Of a stretch of 64,000 bases of DNA, positions 44,698 through 56,790 are shown one piece after another. A model generated the notes under the pieces. It saw only the letters and a list, made by a program, of their open reading frames with translations. It was not told the DNA's origin and made no database searches. A program made the position numbers and the translations under genes. How positions within the stretch are numbered: the first letter of the stretch is position 1; each line of letters starts with the position of its first letter. The DNA lies in assembly GCF_030272615.1 (NCBI RefSeq), contig NC_081409.1:21268260-21332259 (forward strand), written 5' to 3'. The stretch comes from Cryptomeria japonica. Lineage: Eukaryota > Streptophyta > Pinopsida > Cupressales > Cupressaceae.

Positions 44698-45715
44698 TGT
44701 TGGAATTGTGTTGTCATTGATGTCAATTACTATGGGATGTCTACCGGTATGAGGGATGTATGTGCAACACTTTCATGGAGGAGTACACGTTGAGATATCT
44801 TTGATATCACTTTGTGTTGTGGCACACCAGTAAGGTAAGGATGTTGGACACCGGCAAGGTAAGATAGAGCATCCTACTCAAAGGAATGATCACTGAGGTC
44901 ACCGGTACACAAGTTGGTGCCTGACTTGTGTGGATGAGATGAATAGGTTACCGGTACAGTGCATCACCGGTAAGGAAAGGATTTCAACTAGTAAGTGATG
45001 TGTTGACACAGAGTAATCAGATCAACCAAGTGAGTGGTTGTAAACCGGCAAGATGATGACCAGTGCACAAGCAAGATGGGCAAGGTGCTTGAGCAATTGT
45101 TTGTGATGAAGAGGCGGAATGCTATCAAAATCATACCAACACAGGAGGAGAAGGATGAACAGGTCATCAGTATACTGTGAAGTTGCAGAACAGCAGGACT
45201 CCCACAAGATGAAGATGCAGACATCATGAGAAGCAATGACTGACAGTGAATGTGCCCACACCAGATCACATGTGCTTGTTTGAAGGTTTGTTGCACAAAC
45301 AGGGAAGCCACATGAGTGCACTGCAGGATGTAGATTACAAGGACTCACTCTCACCGATAAGTGGAACTTATCTCCTACTATACATAGTGTGCATCATAAT
45401 TCCATGAGATAAGGTACATGAGGCACGGGTAGGTGTTTGAAGGCTCACACCGGATCTACCGATCAATCAAAGGAATGCCTCAAGTGCATGAAATCAGGGA
45501 TATGCACTGGACTATCTGAGAAGGCATGTTGAGATGTCGGTACAGACGAAGAGTGATGAGTTTGTCACTTTGACAAACTGGTAGAGATATGGTCAGAGCT
45601 GATCAGGGAGAAGGCAACGCTAAGCAAATGCAATCAAAGGAAAATGGTTGGACTAAAGATGAAGTCTGATGAAGGTTGATGGCATGGTGTCATCAAGAAG
45701 GTTTTACCGATATGA
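44698..45715 (+). repeat. 3' LTR of element 5, 5' part only
   Basis: TGTTGGAATTGTG onward aligns with 31970-32269 and then 39380-40096. The match stops at accgatatga (45715), where a minus-strand LTR piece begins. About 1.6 kb of the LTR is missing. Confidence 0.88.
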
Positions 45716-46072
45716 AGCATCTTGAATCTCCACCAAAAGCCGCACCAACACCACTAATGCATATCATCAAAGATCTTCATCAAAGCTCTGTCGGTGAAAC
45801 CCTCGTCGGAACCACAAATCAAGCTTTCTAGCAAACATGATAGCATCCGATCACCAAATCAAAACCAACTGACTGAACATGAACATGAATAAGACAATTC
45901 CATAACCCAAACATATTGGAGCATACTGGATCATACCAAATCAAATCCAACCAGAAACCAAACAACCTACCAGGACCAGAAGGGTGTCGATAAAGCATCC
46001 AAAACAGCTAGTATTGACATCAATAACAAAACATCAATGCAACACATAATCAATTCCTCCAAATGGCCAACA
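45716..46072 (-). repeat. Copia-type LTR fragment, minus strand
   Basis: On the minus strand, sequence from 46072 begins TGTTGGCCATTTGG and continues through ttattgatgtcaatac, the start pattern of the copia LTRs in this window (TGTTGGCA, cattgatgtcaa). It is cut at 45716 by the junction with element 5. No partner LTR is seen, so it is a fragment. Confidence 0.55.
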
Positions 46073-47371
46073 AACTTTTCATTTTTGTAATAACTTTTCA
46101 AAAAGTTGTTAAATGTAAGTTGAGGGTCAGTTGGGGGTTCTAACTAGTTTGTATATGCATAAATAGGCCTCATACACATGACCCAAGGGTTGACTATTTA
46201 TAATTTGAAGTTTTGAGCAATAAAAACACATTAATTTATGCACTTTTCCACATTTTTGCTGCTCTTTTGCATGGTATGGATCTATATGGCCCAGTACGGT
46301 CCCGAGGCTAATTGGGATTGATGGAGGGATGAATCGCATTTCGTTTGCAATCAGTTTGGTGCTTTTTCATTGAGTTTGGAGAAATTTATGGTCATTTTAC
46401 CATAGGCAGCCCTATAAGATTGTTTTGTTTTCTAAAGTTGAAGGTTGTTGTAGCAAATGGTACGGATTGTACAGTACATTAAATGATCTGGGACCAATTG
46501 GGAATGAAAGTGCTTAGAATCTACTTCAATTTTCCTTTTGTTTCATTTAATTTCATCAAGTATTAAGGAAGATATTGCATTTTTTCTCCAAACTGGTGAA
46601 AACCCTACCTAGGGTAACCAATGGCCTAAATAAATGTATATCTTTACCTTCCATTAGTTGAAAATTTTATAACTTGGTGGAATGGCTTGTAATTGTATAT
46701 ATTTTCATATGCCAAAGTTGCAAGAACTTGTGTTAAGATTTGCAGGGTCATTTGCATGAAGGAGGTCCGCTATCCCCATGTAGCAGACATTGTAACAGCA
46801 TTAGATGTTGAAGGAAATGTTTTGTTAAAGGCTAGAAGATCTCCTTGTGATTGGAGAGGATTGTAGGGGGTTGGAAGGAGGTTGTACAAGCCAATTCCAA
46901 GGGTCTTTAACCATTAAAAAGCCATTGGACAGAAAAGGATAGATGATTGTCCTAGAGAGGCCATGTATGACAGTGATTAAGGGCAGCAATAACTAGTCTC
47001 ATATTTATCCATTGTTTGTCAATATAAAGTATATGCTAAGACCATTTGAATGTAATTTATTAGAACCTTCAAGAGCCTTGGTTGTGATTGGTCTATGAAA
47101 GATATTGGTTGGCCTTACCCTATTGAGGTGTTATATTAAGAGGCAAAGACCAAGATAAGAACAAGCCTTGAACATAAATGCATAATTGTGGAACCTTGAG
47201 TAGGAATTGTTCCCTTGTCATTTGATCACATCACAAACCCTGCCCTATGTCATTTGGAAAAGACAAATACCATGTGTTCAAAAGATCTCCAAACAACCCC
47301 AAGACAAGTCCTAAAGAACAAGCCTTTGAATCAATCCATGTTGGAGTTTGATGAGATACCTTACAATAGGT
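46073..47371 (+). other. Unassigned, possibly an old gypsy LTR
   Basis: A gcataaataggcc box near 46158 and an 'aaaagttgttaaatg' phrase recall the LTRs at 248 and 21779, but I cannot align it well. No coding frame with a domain is seen. Confidence 0.3.
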
Positions 47372-48405
47372 AAGTCCTTCCTTTGCATCACGGTGCCCCC
47401 CTCACACCTTTGTATGTTCTTGATGCTGAAGGGTTTGGATATTTGTTGGCAAACTCCATCTCTTGCAAGAGGGTTAAAGGTATTGCCCTACATAAGTCAT
47501 CAAACTAGCTGGTCAATGGTCACTTTGTGGATGACTCGTTTCTCACTCTTATTGAGGAGGAACAAAATATCAAAGAGGTGATCCAATGTCTTGAAACCTT
47601 TTGCCTAACCTCTGGCTCGGCTATTCAATGGCATAAGACTCAATGTTACTGCAATTGCATTCTCCCTGCGTCACCTTAGCTTATCAACTATGGCTTGAAG
47701 TAGATTGACCATGGGGAAATTTTCAAATTTCTTGGCATTCCATTTTCCTTTCAAGCCTCTCCAATTGACCTTTCAAATGTGATTCTAACCATAATTGAGA
47801 AGAAGCTCTCCTAGTTATAGATTACCAAACTACTCTCACAAAAAAAAAAATCAAGGCTGCTCTAAAATTATTACAACTGACCATGTTTACTATTGCTCTT
47901 GTTAGGCTCAATATAAGACCTCTTATTTGAAGCTTGAGACCATGATTTTCTCTAGACCTCTTATGAGGACTACAATATTTTCATTGTGTGACGTAGGAGT
48001 TTTGTTGTCTCCCACGAGAGTCTAGAGTACTTGGGCTTCTTTCCACCATACATCAAGGCTTGGTTCTCTGTCAAATGGGTTGTCCAAGCCATTTCTAGCA
48101 ATGAGGTCTAGAACATTTTTGTCCAGCACCATATCTCTTTTGGCTTTCCAATCAATCGACCTGCCTAAAAGGGAATTGGTTTTTGAACCCTTCTAATGAA
48201 ATAATTTGTGCATGTTGAGGGCACTTTTGTTGCCAAAAGCATCCAGCATGCTTGGGAAGTCATTAAGCCTTGCCTTGTTGGGGTTGGCTTTGGTTTCAGA
48301 GGGACTTCCCTTCAACCAATGCAACCTTAAGATGTCTCCTCTCATTCAATATCAAGGACTTCCTTGGGTTCAAACCTTGTGTTTCCACAAGAAAGACATT
48401 CACAC

Positions 48406-49883
48406 TATAGACGCCTAAAACTTGCACACTTAATTAAATAAATTTTATTTATTTAATTATCATTTATCCACATATTAATAAACTAAGGTTTATTTAATAT
48501 ATCCCTTTTCTTCTAGACCAACCATTAATTAAATACAACATTGGATTTAACTCCCCTTTCTATCCATTAATTAAATAAATTCTATTTATTTGATTAAATT
48601 CACTTTCCACCATTTTAATTAAATTTACATTTAATTAAAATCCCTTCTACAAATAAATAAATCAATATCTATTTATAAATTCCCCCCACTTGCATCTTCC
48701 TACAAATGTAAGTTGCATTTATTTTAGTTGAAATAAATCTTTTTATTTTAAATAAAATTCCTATTTATCCCACTTGCATTCTCCTACATTTTTCATTAGC
48801 CTCCTAATCATTCTTCTAGAAGTCCTCAAATCCCACTTAACTAGCCTAAATTCCTCTAATCATGTCACATCCCTCAAACTGAGGGAGTCACTTCTCCAAA
48901 TTTGGGGAAAGTCTTCAAAATGTGTTGAAGACTTAACCTTTTTCAACAAGTTAACTTGTTGAGTCTTCCAAACTTGTAAGGCTCTTACAAAAGCCTTAAA
49001 GGTTATCTACCTTCCAACAAGTTAACCTCCAAAGTCTTCAAAGAGCCTTTAATGCCCTTACAAGGCATCATCTCTTCACCATGCTAACCCATGATGGTTT
49101 GTCCCTTTGACCATCTTTCAACTTTGTACAAGAGTTTAACTCTTGGACAATAGCCTTCATCATTGGATAATAGCTTTATCCAATGGCTCATCCTCTTAAG
49201 GTTAACCCTCAAAGCTTAATAAGCATCTAATGCTTACTTAACATCCTCTCAGACCTCCTCATGGTGACACTTGTCAACATAAGATTGGGTTAGAAATCTC
49301 ACATGGATTGATAACTTTTAATCTTGACCCTTCTTAACCCAACTCAATCTTGACCATCCATTTGATCATTTTTTCTATAAATAGAGCCCATTTCCCCCAT
49401 TTTAAGAATCCAAGTTTTATGCATCTACATTATAGTCACATAGCATTTAGCTTTTCAGCCTCTCTTTGAAATCATTTTAGTTGCATCATAGCTTAAATAT
49501 ATCATGTTAATCTCATATCATATTAGCTACATATCACCTTCATATCATGTTCATGCTAGCTTAATCTCACACTAATCCTCTCATCTTGCACCATATCATA
49601 GTTTTGTATCAGTATCTCATCACTAGGATCTTAGTTGCATTCATTTAGATCTTAGATCATACTATATCTCTCATTCTTTGAGTAGTCATCCCAAGATCAA
49701 GTGCCCTTCCAAACGGAGAGCCACCTTGAATCTAAGGGATCCTTGGAGATAGAGGACAATGAGACAATTTTGAGAGTTTTTGATTGACTAACTTGTTTTG
49801 TTTATTCTTATTTCTAATATAATGTTTCATTGGTGTGCTTGATTTGTTTCTCATTTGCATGATTCTACACTTCTAAGCATACA
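48406..49883 (+). repeat. Solo LTR inside the LINE
   Basis: CACAC flanks both sides (48401-48405, 49884-49888). The LTR starts TATAGACGCC, probably a mutated TGTAGACG, and ends CATACA. Its first bases resemble the LTR start of element 2. A TATAAATAG box lies near 49377. Removing it with one CACAC keeps the LINE frame. It presumably arose by LTR-LTR recombination. Confidence 0.8.
49377..49385 (+). promoter_or_regulatory. TATA box in solo LTR
   Basis: TATAAATAG is followed by a C-rich stretch, about 970 bp into the LTR. Confidence 0.5.
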
Positions 49884-51180
49884 CACACGACTCAAGATTT
49901 ATCTCATGGGACGATTTGCATGTTTAGTACCACCCCTCTTAGCCTAGCCGACAGACTTACGACATTGTCAAGTCATCTCTTTTGGTGGAAATGCTTCATA
50001 AGATTGATGTCCACTCTTCCAAGCATTGGTGGACGGATTGGTGGACTCCCAATAATGCACTCTACAATTACAAGCCACATTTGGGGAACTTTTGGATTTC
50101 ACCACATCTTCCCATGGTGGATACTTAGAACTTGACATGGCATTTACAGTTACTGCTATCGGTTTGGCAACACAAATTTCATAATATTTGATTGCTTGTT
50201 GTTGAGCCCTAGCTCACCCTCTTTGTCTGGTATATTCTTTTCCAAGGCTTGCTTGTGGAGGCTCATCTCCGATATATAAGCATTTGGAATCCCCAATGCC
50301 CATTATGTGGGCAACAAGAGCCATTCAAACATTCTTTTTGGTTCTGTCACTATGCCTAACAACTTTGGAAGTGGATTCATGATTTTTTTGTGCTTTCCAC
50401 CTAGAACCTTTTTCCTAGCATATGGTTCTTTTGGGGGATCAACCTTACATTCCCTTCAAGTATACTAAAATTCGACATGCTTTGAGGGTCGATATTCTCT
50501 TCACATTTCACATTATAGAAAGATAGAAATTCTACATTTTTTTCTCACTAGTCTCTAGATACAAATGTTTCGCTTTATGTTAAAGCTACTATTTGCTCAA
50601 ATGTTTTGTTACAAATTCAAGTGCAAGCCAATAAGGTGGCTTTAGAGGTGGCTCGCCTTTAAGCTACTTGATCATTAGGGCAATACCCCTTGCACTGTTG
50701 CCAAAGTGCCTCCAAATTCTTTCACCTCCCACACTTGTTCTCCTTCTCCTAGGCAGTGCAGAGTTCAAAAACTTTCAGCTTGTTGCTCCCAATCCCCTGG
50801 GTCCTAAACTCCACGCCACCACTCTGGCGATCGTAGCTCCTCGCCTTGGCCTACACGTCGATGCTTTGCCTTACCTCCCATCAATTTCCTTAACTGGCTT
50901 TGGGGTTACCCTAGCTCGCACAGAAGATAAAGATAAAGATAAAGAAGATGAGGGGTGGTTTGTTCCTGATGTCACCCTAGACCCCACTAATGTATTGGGT
51001 AAACTGGATGACCGAAATCCTCCTCTAACTGGAGTAGTTCTCACCACTTAGTAGCTTTTTTTAAATGATGTTTAATGTTATTCAGACACTACCCATCTGA
51101 GACTTTAAGAGTGTGATCTTGTATCCACCCACCCTTTTTTTGTGAATGTGTACTTCAATGCACATTTAATAGAATCTAAT

Positions 51181-52431
51181 GCACCAATTTATCAGAAAAA
51201 TATGTTTTATTACTATATGTATTTAATAAGCAAACATAATTATGTGTGCTTCCACGGTCCATAATGATATTGAGATGAATTTAATGGATTTCAATTGCGT
51301 TAATTTTTGTATCGATATTTGGGATCATATGTAATGATTTGACATATGATCCAAAACATCAGTATTAAAATTAATTAACACGGTTGAAAATCCAAAAAAT
51401 TCATCGCCAAAACAAACATATACAACTTTAAAACCATCAATTAAATGGTCGAGCTTCAATGTTCAGAATAAAATTATCATTTTTATGCACTTAAGTAGCC
51501 ATCTTATAACATTAATACTGGGTCACGAAGCAAAAATGGCAAAAGAGAAACCCACTTAAAATTAGTTCTAAAATCTAAACGACCACAATAAGTTTCACCT
51601 GCCATGTATTCACCTCTTGCAGTATCAACTATTATAAAACTCGTTTCAATTCAAATTCTTGTTGGTGATGAGTCATTTACTACTAAAATCAGCCCTGAAT
51701 AAGATTTGCATTGCTACGTAACTGCATCAAGGGCATACTCTTTGCATTACAATAAAACATCTTAACAAGAGCTTTTCATGTTATCCTCCAGTTATTGCTC
51801 GTCATTTATGCTTAAGAACAGCACTTCTCCTACTGACAAAGTCAATAAAAATTTTTGAAAAGTACAAGTTGCATGCGATAGAAAACATGTTCTCTTGAAT
51901 TACAGCTGATTCTATTTTTAATATCCATTCTCGAAATTTTAGTCTCCGAATCATGCTTCCAAAAACAAATTCTTACCACACAAGCAATAGCATCAATGGA
52001 CATCTAGTAAATGCGTAAGCGTTTCTCAAAACAATAAAAAATATGTAATCAGAAATGCGTATTGTATTTGATGCCAGATGGAGCCTACGAGGGCTTTGAG
52101 TCTTTACATGATTGAAAATTCATCATACCAAGAATTTTTCCTGGCAAGCTTGAGTTACAGAAGTATTAGTAGAACAAAACTACTAAATCAAATTTTAATA
52201 AAACAAAATCAATATCTACACTCTCCTATAAGCACTCCCTGGGAATTTTATTACCATTATTCGGTAATAAAGAGGAAGCACTACTAAATCTCAAAACATA
52301 TAGACTCGATTACAAGAAAATGAATAAGAATGGAGATATAAGAATCTTGATTTGCTACAATGCCTTGCAGTTGGCGTTCCTCTTTACTGTTTTTGTACAG
52401 TGCACATCCAAAAATATATTGGGCAAAAACA
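51181..52431 (-). other. A/T-rich region downstream of the protease gene
   Basis: No domain-bearing frame is found on either strand. It includes the probable 3' untranslated region of the minus-strand gene. TTTATT words (AATAAA on the minus strand), for example near 52246, are candidate poly(A) signals. Confidence 0.4.
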
Positions 52432-53571
52432 TCACACGAATAGTTCCAAGAACACAAACGCATTCCACAAACTATGCAAGAGAACGGATGCAAGAAGATT
52501 GCGGGAACGTACAAAAACAATGCCCATTATAAGACCCAAGAATGTGAGGGGAAGAAAACGCTGGACACTATAGTGTGCTAGAGCAAATGCAACGGCACTG
52601 ACAAAAATAGAGCTCCATATGGACATATAGCGAGTCAGAGAAGGCAAAAGGAAACCTCGAAAAATGATCTCTTCCCATATAGGTGCACAAATAGAAACAA
52701 CTGCAGCGTAAAGAAGCATAGCAATAGGATCTCGAACCAGTTTTGATTGGTCTACAATACTAGATGCTGTTAATGAGGGGGAAACTGGCAGTAAGTTTAG
52801 ATTCAATCTTTGTAACTGGTGTGTCAAAGGGAACATCAAGCACCCTAAACAAGCATTAATGAACCAATCTCCTTTCCAGCTGATGTTGAAAAATTTATAC
52901 GGAAAAGGATGGTCACGAAGTAAGCATCGATACAATATGGTCATTCCAACTGTCCCCTCAACAAGATCTATTACAAGACTATATAATGCTTGGCCTCTGT
53001 ATGACAGAGATTCTTTGTTAAAACCAGTAGCATAAGCCAGCATTGGAATTATCCAGAATCCAACAAGCCAGAAAGCAGAGTACCAAAGAAAAATAACCTG
53101 CAAGTCAGATGAAGTAAGATTTTGAAGATGTTTCTCAGAAGAAAAACAGTATATGCAGATGGTATGAGAAAATACAAAGGCCAAGTACCACCAAATACGC
53201 ATAAAACAGGCCACACACATTGGCAGAAAATGATGCATCAATCTTTTAATCCATTGTTCTCAATCTGGTGCTAGAACTAACTTTAAGAAGGATGGAAGAG
53301 AATAAAGACAAATCATTTTGCTCTTTCCTATCTTATAACAATTCATTTATTTCATTATCTTCCTTGTGAGCTTGTGCTCGAGGAAAAGTCAATCTTGTGA
53401 ATGACTTTCAGGTAGCGTTTACAAGAAATGCTCTCCTAAAATTCTGTTCACACACATTGCACAAAGTTTAGAAGGACAAACAACTACCTGGAAAATGGTT
53501 TGTTTAGTCCATGGTACTCTCCATATTTCATCTCTCTTTGAGAACCCAAGAATTGCATGTGCCAGATCTAC
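52432..53571 (-). CDS. CPBP/CAAX-type intramembrane protease, last two exons
   Basis: Exon 53571-53488 (28 codons) joins exon 53097-52432 (221 codons plus stop) across a 390-bp intron (53487-53098) with a GT donor and TTGCAG acceptor in phase 0. The exon at 53571 is itself preceded by ATTCAG, so upstream exons exist but I could not find them. About seven hydrophobic segments are visible. Motif 1 is Glu-Glu-Ile-Ile-Phe-Arg (EExxxR), motif 2 Phe-Ala-Leu-Ala-His, motif 3 His-Ser-Leu-Trp-Asn. These are the conserved residues of the CPBP (Abi, type II CAAX protease-like) family. Plant members are often plastid membrane proteins; substrates are mostly unknown. The N-terminal transit peptide cannot be assessed here. 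The frame is clean, so it may be a live gene. Confidence 0.88.
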
Positions 53572-54850
53572 CTGAATACACGCAAGACCTTGAGTCAGCA
53601 AAAATGTAAAGTAATATTGGAGTCAGCGTCTTCTAAATGATATATGAATTTGATCATTTAAAACACAGAAATAATTTACAAAAATTATGGCATTATCCAA
53701 TGGGTGATGCAGAGAAAAAAAAAGTTTGATGGTTGAAAATGGAAGTTAAAATTAATGAATTTCACAACATTTAAAACTAGGAAAAAGATTAAAAACAGGA
53801 TACTAGTTTTATTTTGAAGTTTGAACCCAAGTATAAGCATGCAAGATTCTGATCGCGCAGGCTGATAATGACGGTTCTTACTGCAGACAAATTAGTAATT
53901 CTCTGCGACAGTTTATCTGATCGTCATTCAATTGCAATTTATATCTTTATAGGCACCGGAGATCTTTTGATCTCTGGCATATCATTAGATAAGAGATCTG
54001 TTCTTATCATATTGTTTTTCCTTTGTGAAACAACTTGAAAAGTATGTAGAGTATTATAAATTCAGAATTTAGAATGTAGAAAGGTAGCTTGTCATGCTGT
54101 GATGGCTATCCTGTTAATGAACAATCATTTCTCTGATATGAAATATTATAAAGTGAAAGCATTTTTGTTTGAATGCATAAATGTGTTTATATTAACAGAA
54201 GGCAGTGATTACACTTAACTCAGATATATCCCAATTTAAGCAAGAGCCAGTATCAGAATGTTGGCTCTGTAATCCCTGACCCCCAAAAATGTAACTATGA
54301 TATTATCCCAAATTGTAATTGCATTAATGTCAGAGAGATTAATATACATAGAATGATATCATTTCTTATATTGCCAGACCTACAATACATCAATTTCTAA
54401 ACTATAAACTTTATATAACCAATAGAAATAATAAAATGGGCAAAAATAAGAACTTGGTAAGCCAGTCCACAGCAAAGAACAGACAGGGCATGCATGTTTT
54501 ACCACTGTATGCTATTGATATGGATTTCGATTTTCTCATAACTTTCTTTTGCATTAATGTTGTTCTTCATAACTCCTAGACCAAGTAAGCACAAAGTTCT
54601 TTAGCAAAGGGAACTGCCTAGGGACCTTCTGTTTTCAAGACTGTGAAGTGTGAATGTTGAGATTAGGCCTCTGCCTACATAGTCTCCAATATGCTCATCA
54701 GCTCATTCAGACCTTGAATTTCTTAGAACATTTGTCCATGACTGTCCATAAGTGTCCTCATTTCTTAAACTAGTTTAGTTTTGATAATTGAGGTGCACAA
54801 TTTTAGTTGATCTTAAATTGAGGTCTCGCAACTGCTACTACTAATTGGTT
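53572..54850 (-). other. Probable intron/upstream region of the protease gene
   Basis: The first bases (minus-strand TTGCTGAC ... ATTCAG) look like a branch site and acceptor for the exon at 53571. No further exon could be recognised by eye. The sequence is A/T-rich and otherwise unremarkable. Confidence 0.4.
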
Positions 54851-54855
54851 GATTT

Positions 54856-55456
54856 TATTAATTTTAGCAATCAGATTAAACAATAAACAGCAGAAATCAG
54901 AATGAAATGAAGAACAAACACAAATCACAAAGATACCCTGGGAAAACCTCCCTCTTGGAGGTGAAAAACCCAGCCACTAATCTCAGATCTTTATTATGTA
55001 ACACCAATATATTTTACAATGAGCTTCACTGTTTAACAGCAACCTAATCACTCTTAATGTTCGTTGTCTCAAGAAGGATGTTCGCTGATCTTCAAAAGGG
55101 ATTCGCTGAATAATTAGATGAATTTCTGATTAGAGACATAATTCGCTTTTTGATGTGTTATAACAAGACATCACCATCTTGTATTTATACATGATTATAT
55201 TGCCTTATAGGCTAGGTCGGCTTAAGTACATTTGCCGCCAAAAAATACAAATTTATTACACGTTATATGATGTGTGCTTAACCACCCGATTTGAGTCCTG
55301 CCCTAGAACACGTTACACATTGAATGTACACCAAAATAGGGCCAGCCTTATATGAGTTTAAGTGTATGAATAATAATCAAACTTTAATTGCTTTTCGCAA
55401 CATTAAAGTTTGATAATTTAGGCTAGCATAATCCGAGCTAGCTACTAATTTCAACA
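54856..55456 (-). repeat. Solo LTR, minus strand, copia-type
   Basis: On the minus strand it begins TGTTGAAATTAG at 55456 and ends near AAAATTAATA at 54856. GATTT occurs on both flanks (54851-54855, 55457-55461). It contains TATAAATAC and the phrase aggttttcccaggg, a variant of the pre-end phrase of copia LTRs in this window. The end is TA where CA is expected, explicable by one substitution. No internal region is present. Confidence 0.6.
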
Positions 55457-55461
55457 GATTT

Positions 55462-56238
55462 TAGATGTGTCTAGCTGCAATGATCTTCAGCCAGATAGCT
55501 TAAACAATTTATTTGCATTCTCCAAACCAATTTTTCAGCCGATTCTTGATACAAAATTTTGAATTTTACTCCATTATTGAATGGAAAAGATACATTGTTT
55601 TGTGAGAAAAGTGGCAGCCAATGCTCTTCTTGCTTATGTTGCCAGGGGAATTTTTTTAGAACGATGATGTTGTGAGTAGTTTCAAATGAAATTTATTATC
55701 TTCAGAAGGGGTCATCCATAATGGAATGACTTGAAGCACTGTTCTAAATGAGTAGTATACACCCTCCAAGATTGAGCCATCCATGTGGTATTCGCATATC
55801 TTAGACTTATTTTATTTTACTGAATACCTACCATGCTTTTTGTGCTTCCATTCCACTCTAGAAATGTCCAAGAACTCCTGAATATACTCTTATGCTTCAC
55901 TCGTAATTTGTGATCATGACAGCTCTACATATTTTGTTAGTATTTATGGAGATAAACAGTAATATGCCATCAGCAATTTAGCATTCAATTTGGAGGGGCA
56001 GGCAATGGGAAACAGGAGAGAAGGAAAAAAGCTGTAGACCATAAGTAAATCTATTGTTTCCTGCATGCCATGGGGCTAAACTAATTATTAGCCATGGTGA
56101 ATGAATTAATTCAGATCTTATAGTCATAGAAACAATTCCAAGATGTGCAATGATGAATTAAAAAAAAGGTAGATTAAGGATCATCTTATCTTATTTCTCT
56201 GTTGGATAAGAATATGGAGTAGGATTCCCACTGACTAG
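55462..56238 (+). other. Unassigned sequence
   Basis: It is A/T-rich with no recognised repeat or gene. It could belong to a long intron or the upstream region of the minus-strand gene. Confidence 0.3.
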
Positions 56239-56705
56239 GGCTGTGTTGTGACGTATTCACACATCGCCCCATTGCAAATAGGGACCCCTAATTTCTGCTT
56301 TCTAGGGTTTGCTTTTTAGGTCTTTTAGGTTCTTGTCTATTAGCCTTCGCATTTTGAGTGTTGCCGGGGGGTTCATTAGGATAGCATGCTCTGCTTGAGT
56401 CAGGTGGATCTACTCAAGAAGTCAGGTCAATTGAGTGATTAGGGGTAATTTAGATCTTTCCTAGGGTGTTTTTGTGTACTATCTGGTCGCACTTCAAGTT
56501 GCTAAGTCAAACCTTGGTTGAATGCATAATGTCCTCCTAGGTCCCATCCCTTACATCAAGGACAAAGCGAATTCGCCTTCAGAGGTCTAGAATGTCATCT
56601 TGATCCTCAAATTTGACTAAGTCTGGAAAATTGAAGAACCCTCCAAAAACTAGATTTTGCATGATAACTCCTGGAGGCCTGAAACCACTCTCAAACATCC
56701 TGACA

Positions 56706-56762
56706 ATATATATGGAATATAACTTAAAGTATAAGAATACTTAAATGTTATATTCCATATAT
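56706..56762. repeat. 57-bp A/T-rich hairpin
   Basis: ATATATGGAATATAAC is mirrored by GTTATATTCCATATAT with a short, partly paired centre. It lies just upstream of the palindrome array. It could be a tiny foldback insertion or part of the LTR. Confidence 0.7.
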
Positions 56763-56790
56763 GAATCTTGACGAAAAGGCTAAAATATCA

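Larger units (their letters stand above)
31970..45715 (+). mobile_element. Element 5: non-autonomous copia-type element with long LTR, 3' end truncated
   Basis: The 5' LTR (31970-32269 plus 39380-41688, split by element 6) is about 2.6 kb. The 3' LTR copy starts at 44698 and breaks off at 45715. The interior (41689-44697) has a tRNA-Met primer site and a broken gag with zinc knuckles, but no protease, integrase, RT or RNase H. LTR homology may extend 27 bp further left on both sides (31943 and 44671). Because the right end is missing, no target duplication can be tested. Confidence 0.85.
47372..51180 (+). pseudogene. Decayed LINE (non-LTR retrotransposon), 5'-truncated
   Basis: The plus frame from about 47380 gives His-Gly-Ala-Pro-Leu-Thr-Pro-Leu (degenerate Gly-Cys-Pro-Leu-Ser-Pro) and Glu-Gly. 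Then comes Phe-Val-Asp-Asp-Ser at 47524-47538, the RT active site, followed by a thumb-like stretch. After a solo LTR (48406-49883) the frame continues with Cys-Pro-Leu-Cys...His...Cys (about 50298-50349), the zinc finger of plant LINE RTs. A 127-codon frame at 50668-51051 is the probable tail, and the 3' end lies near 51180. Many stops make it dead. It would nick and copy RNA into the chromosome by target-primed synthesis. Confidence 0.78.

Noticed and set aside
53098-53241. ATG at 53241 as the start of the protease
   Set aside because: It lies in the intron. The acceptor TTGCAG at 53098 and the 28-codon exon upstream fit the family better.
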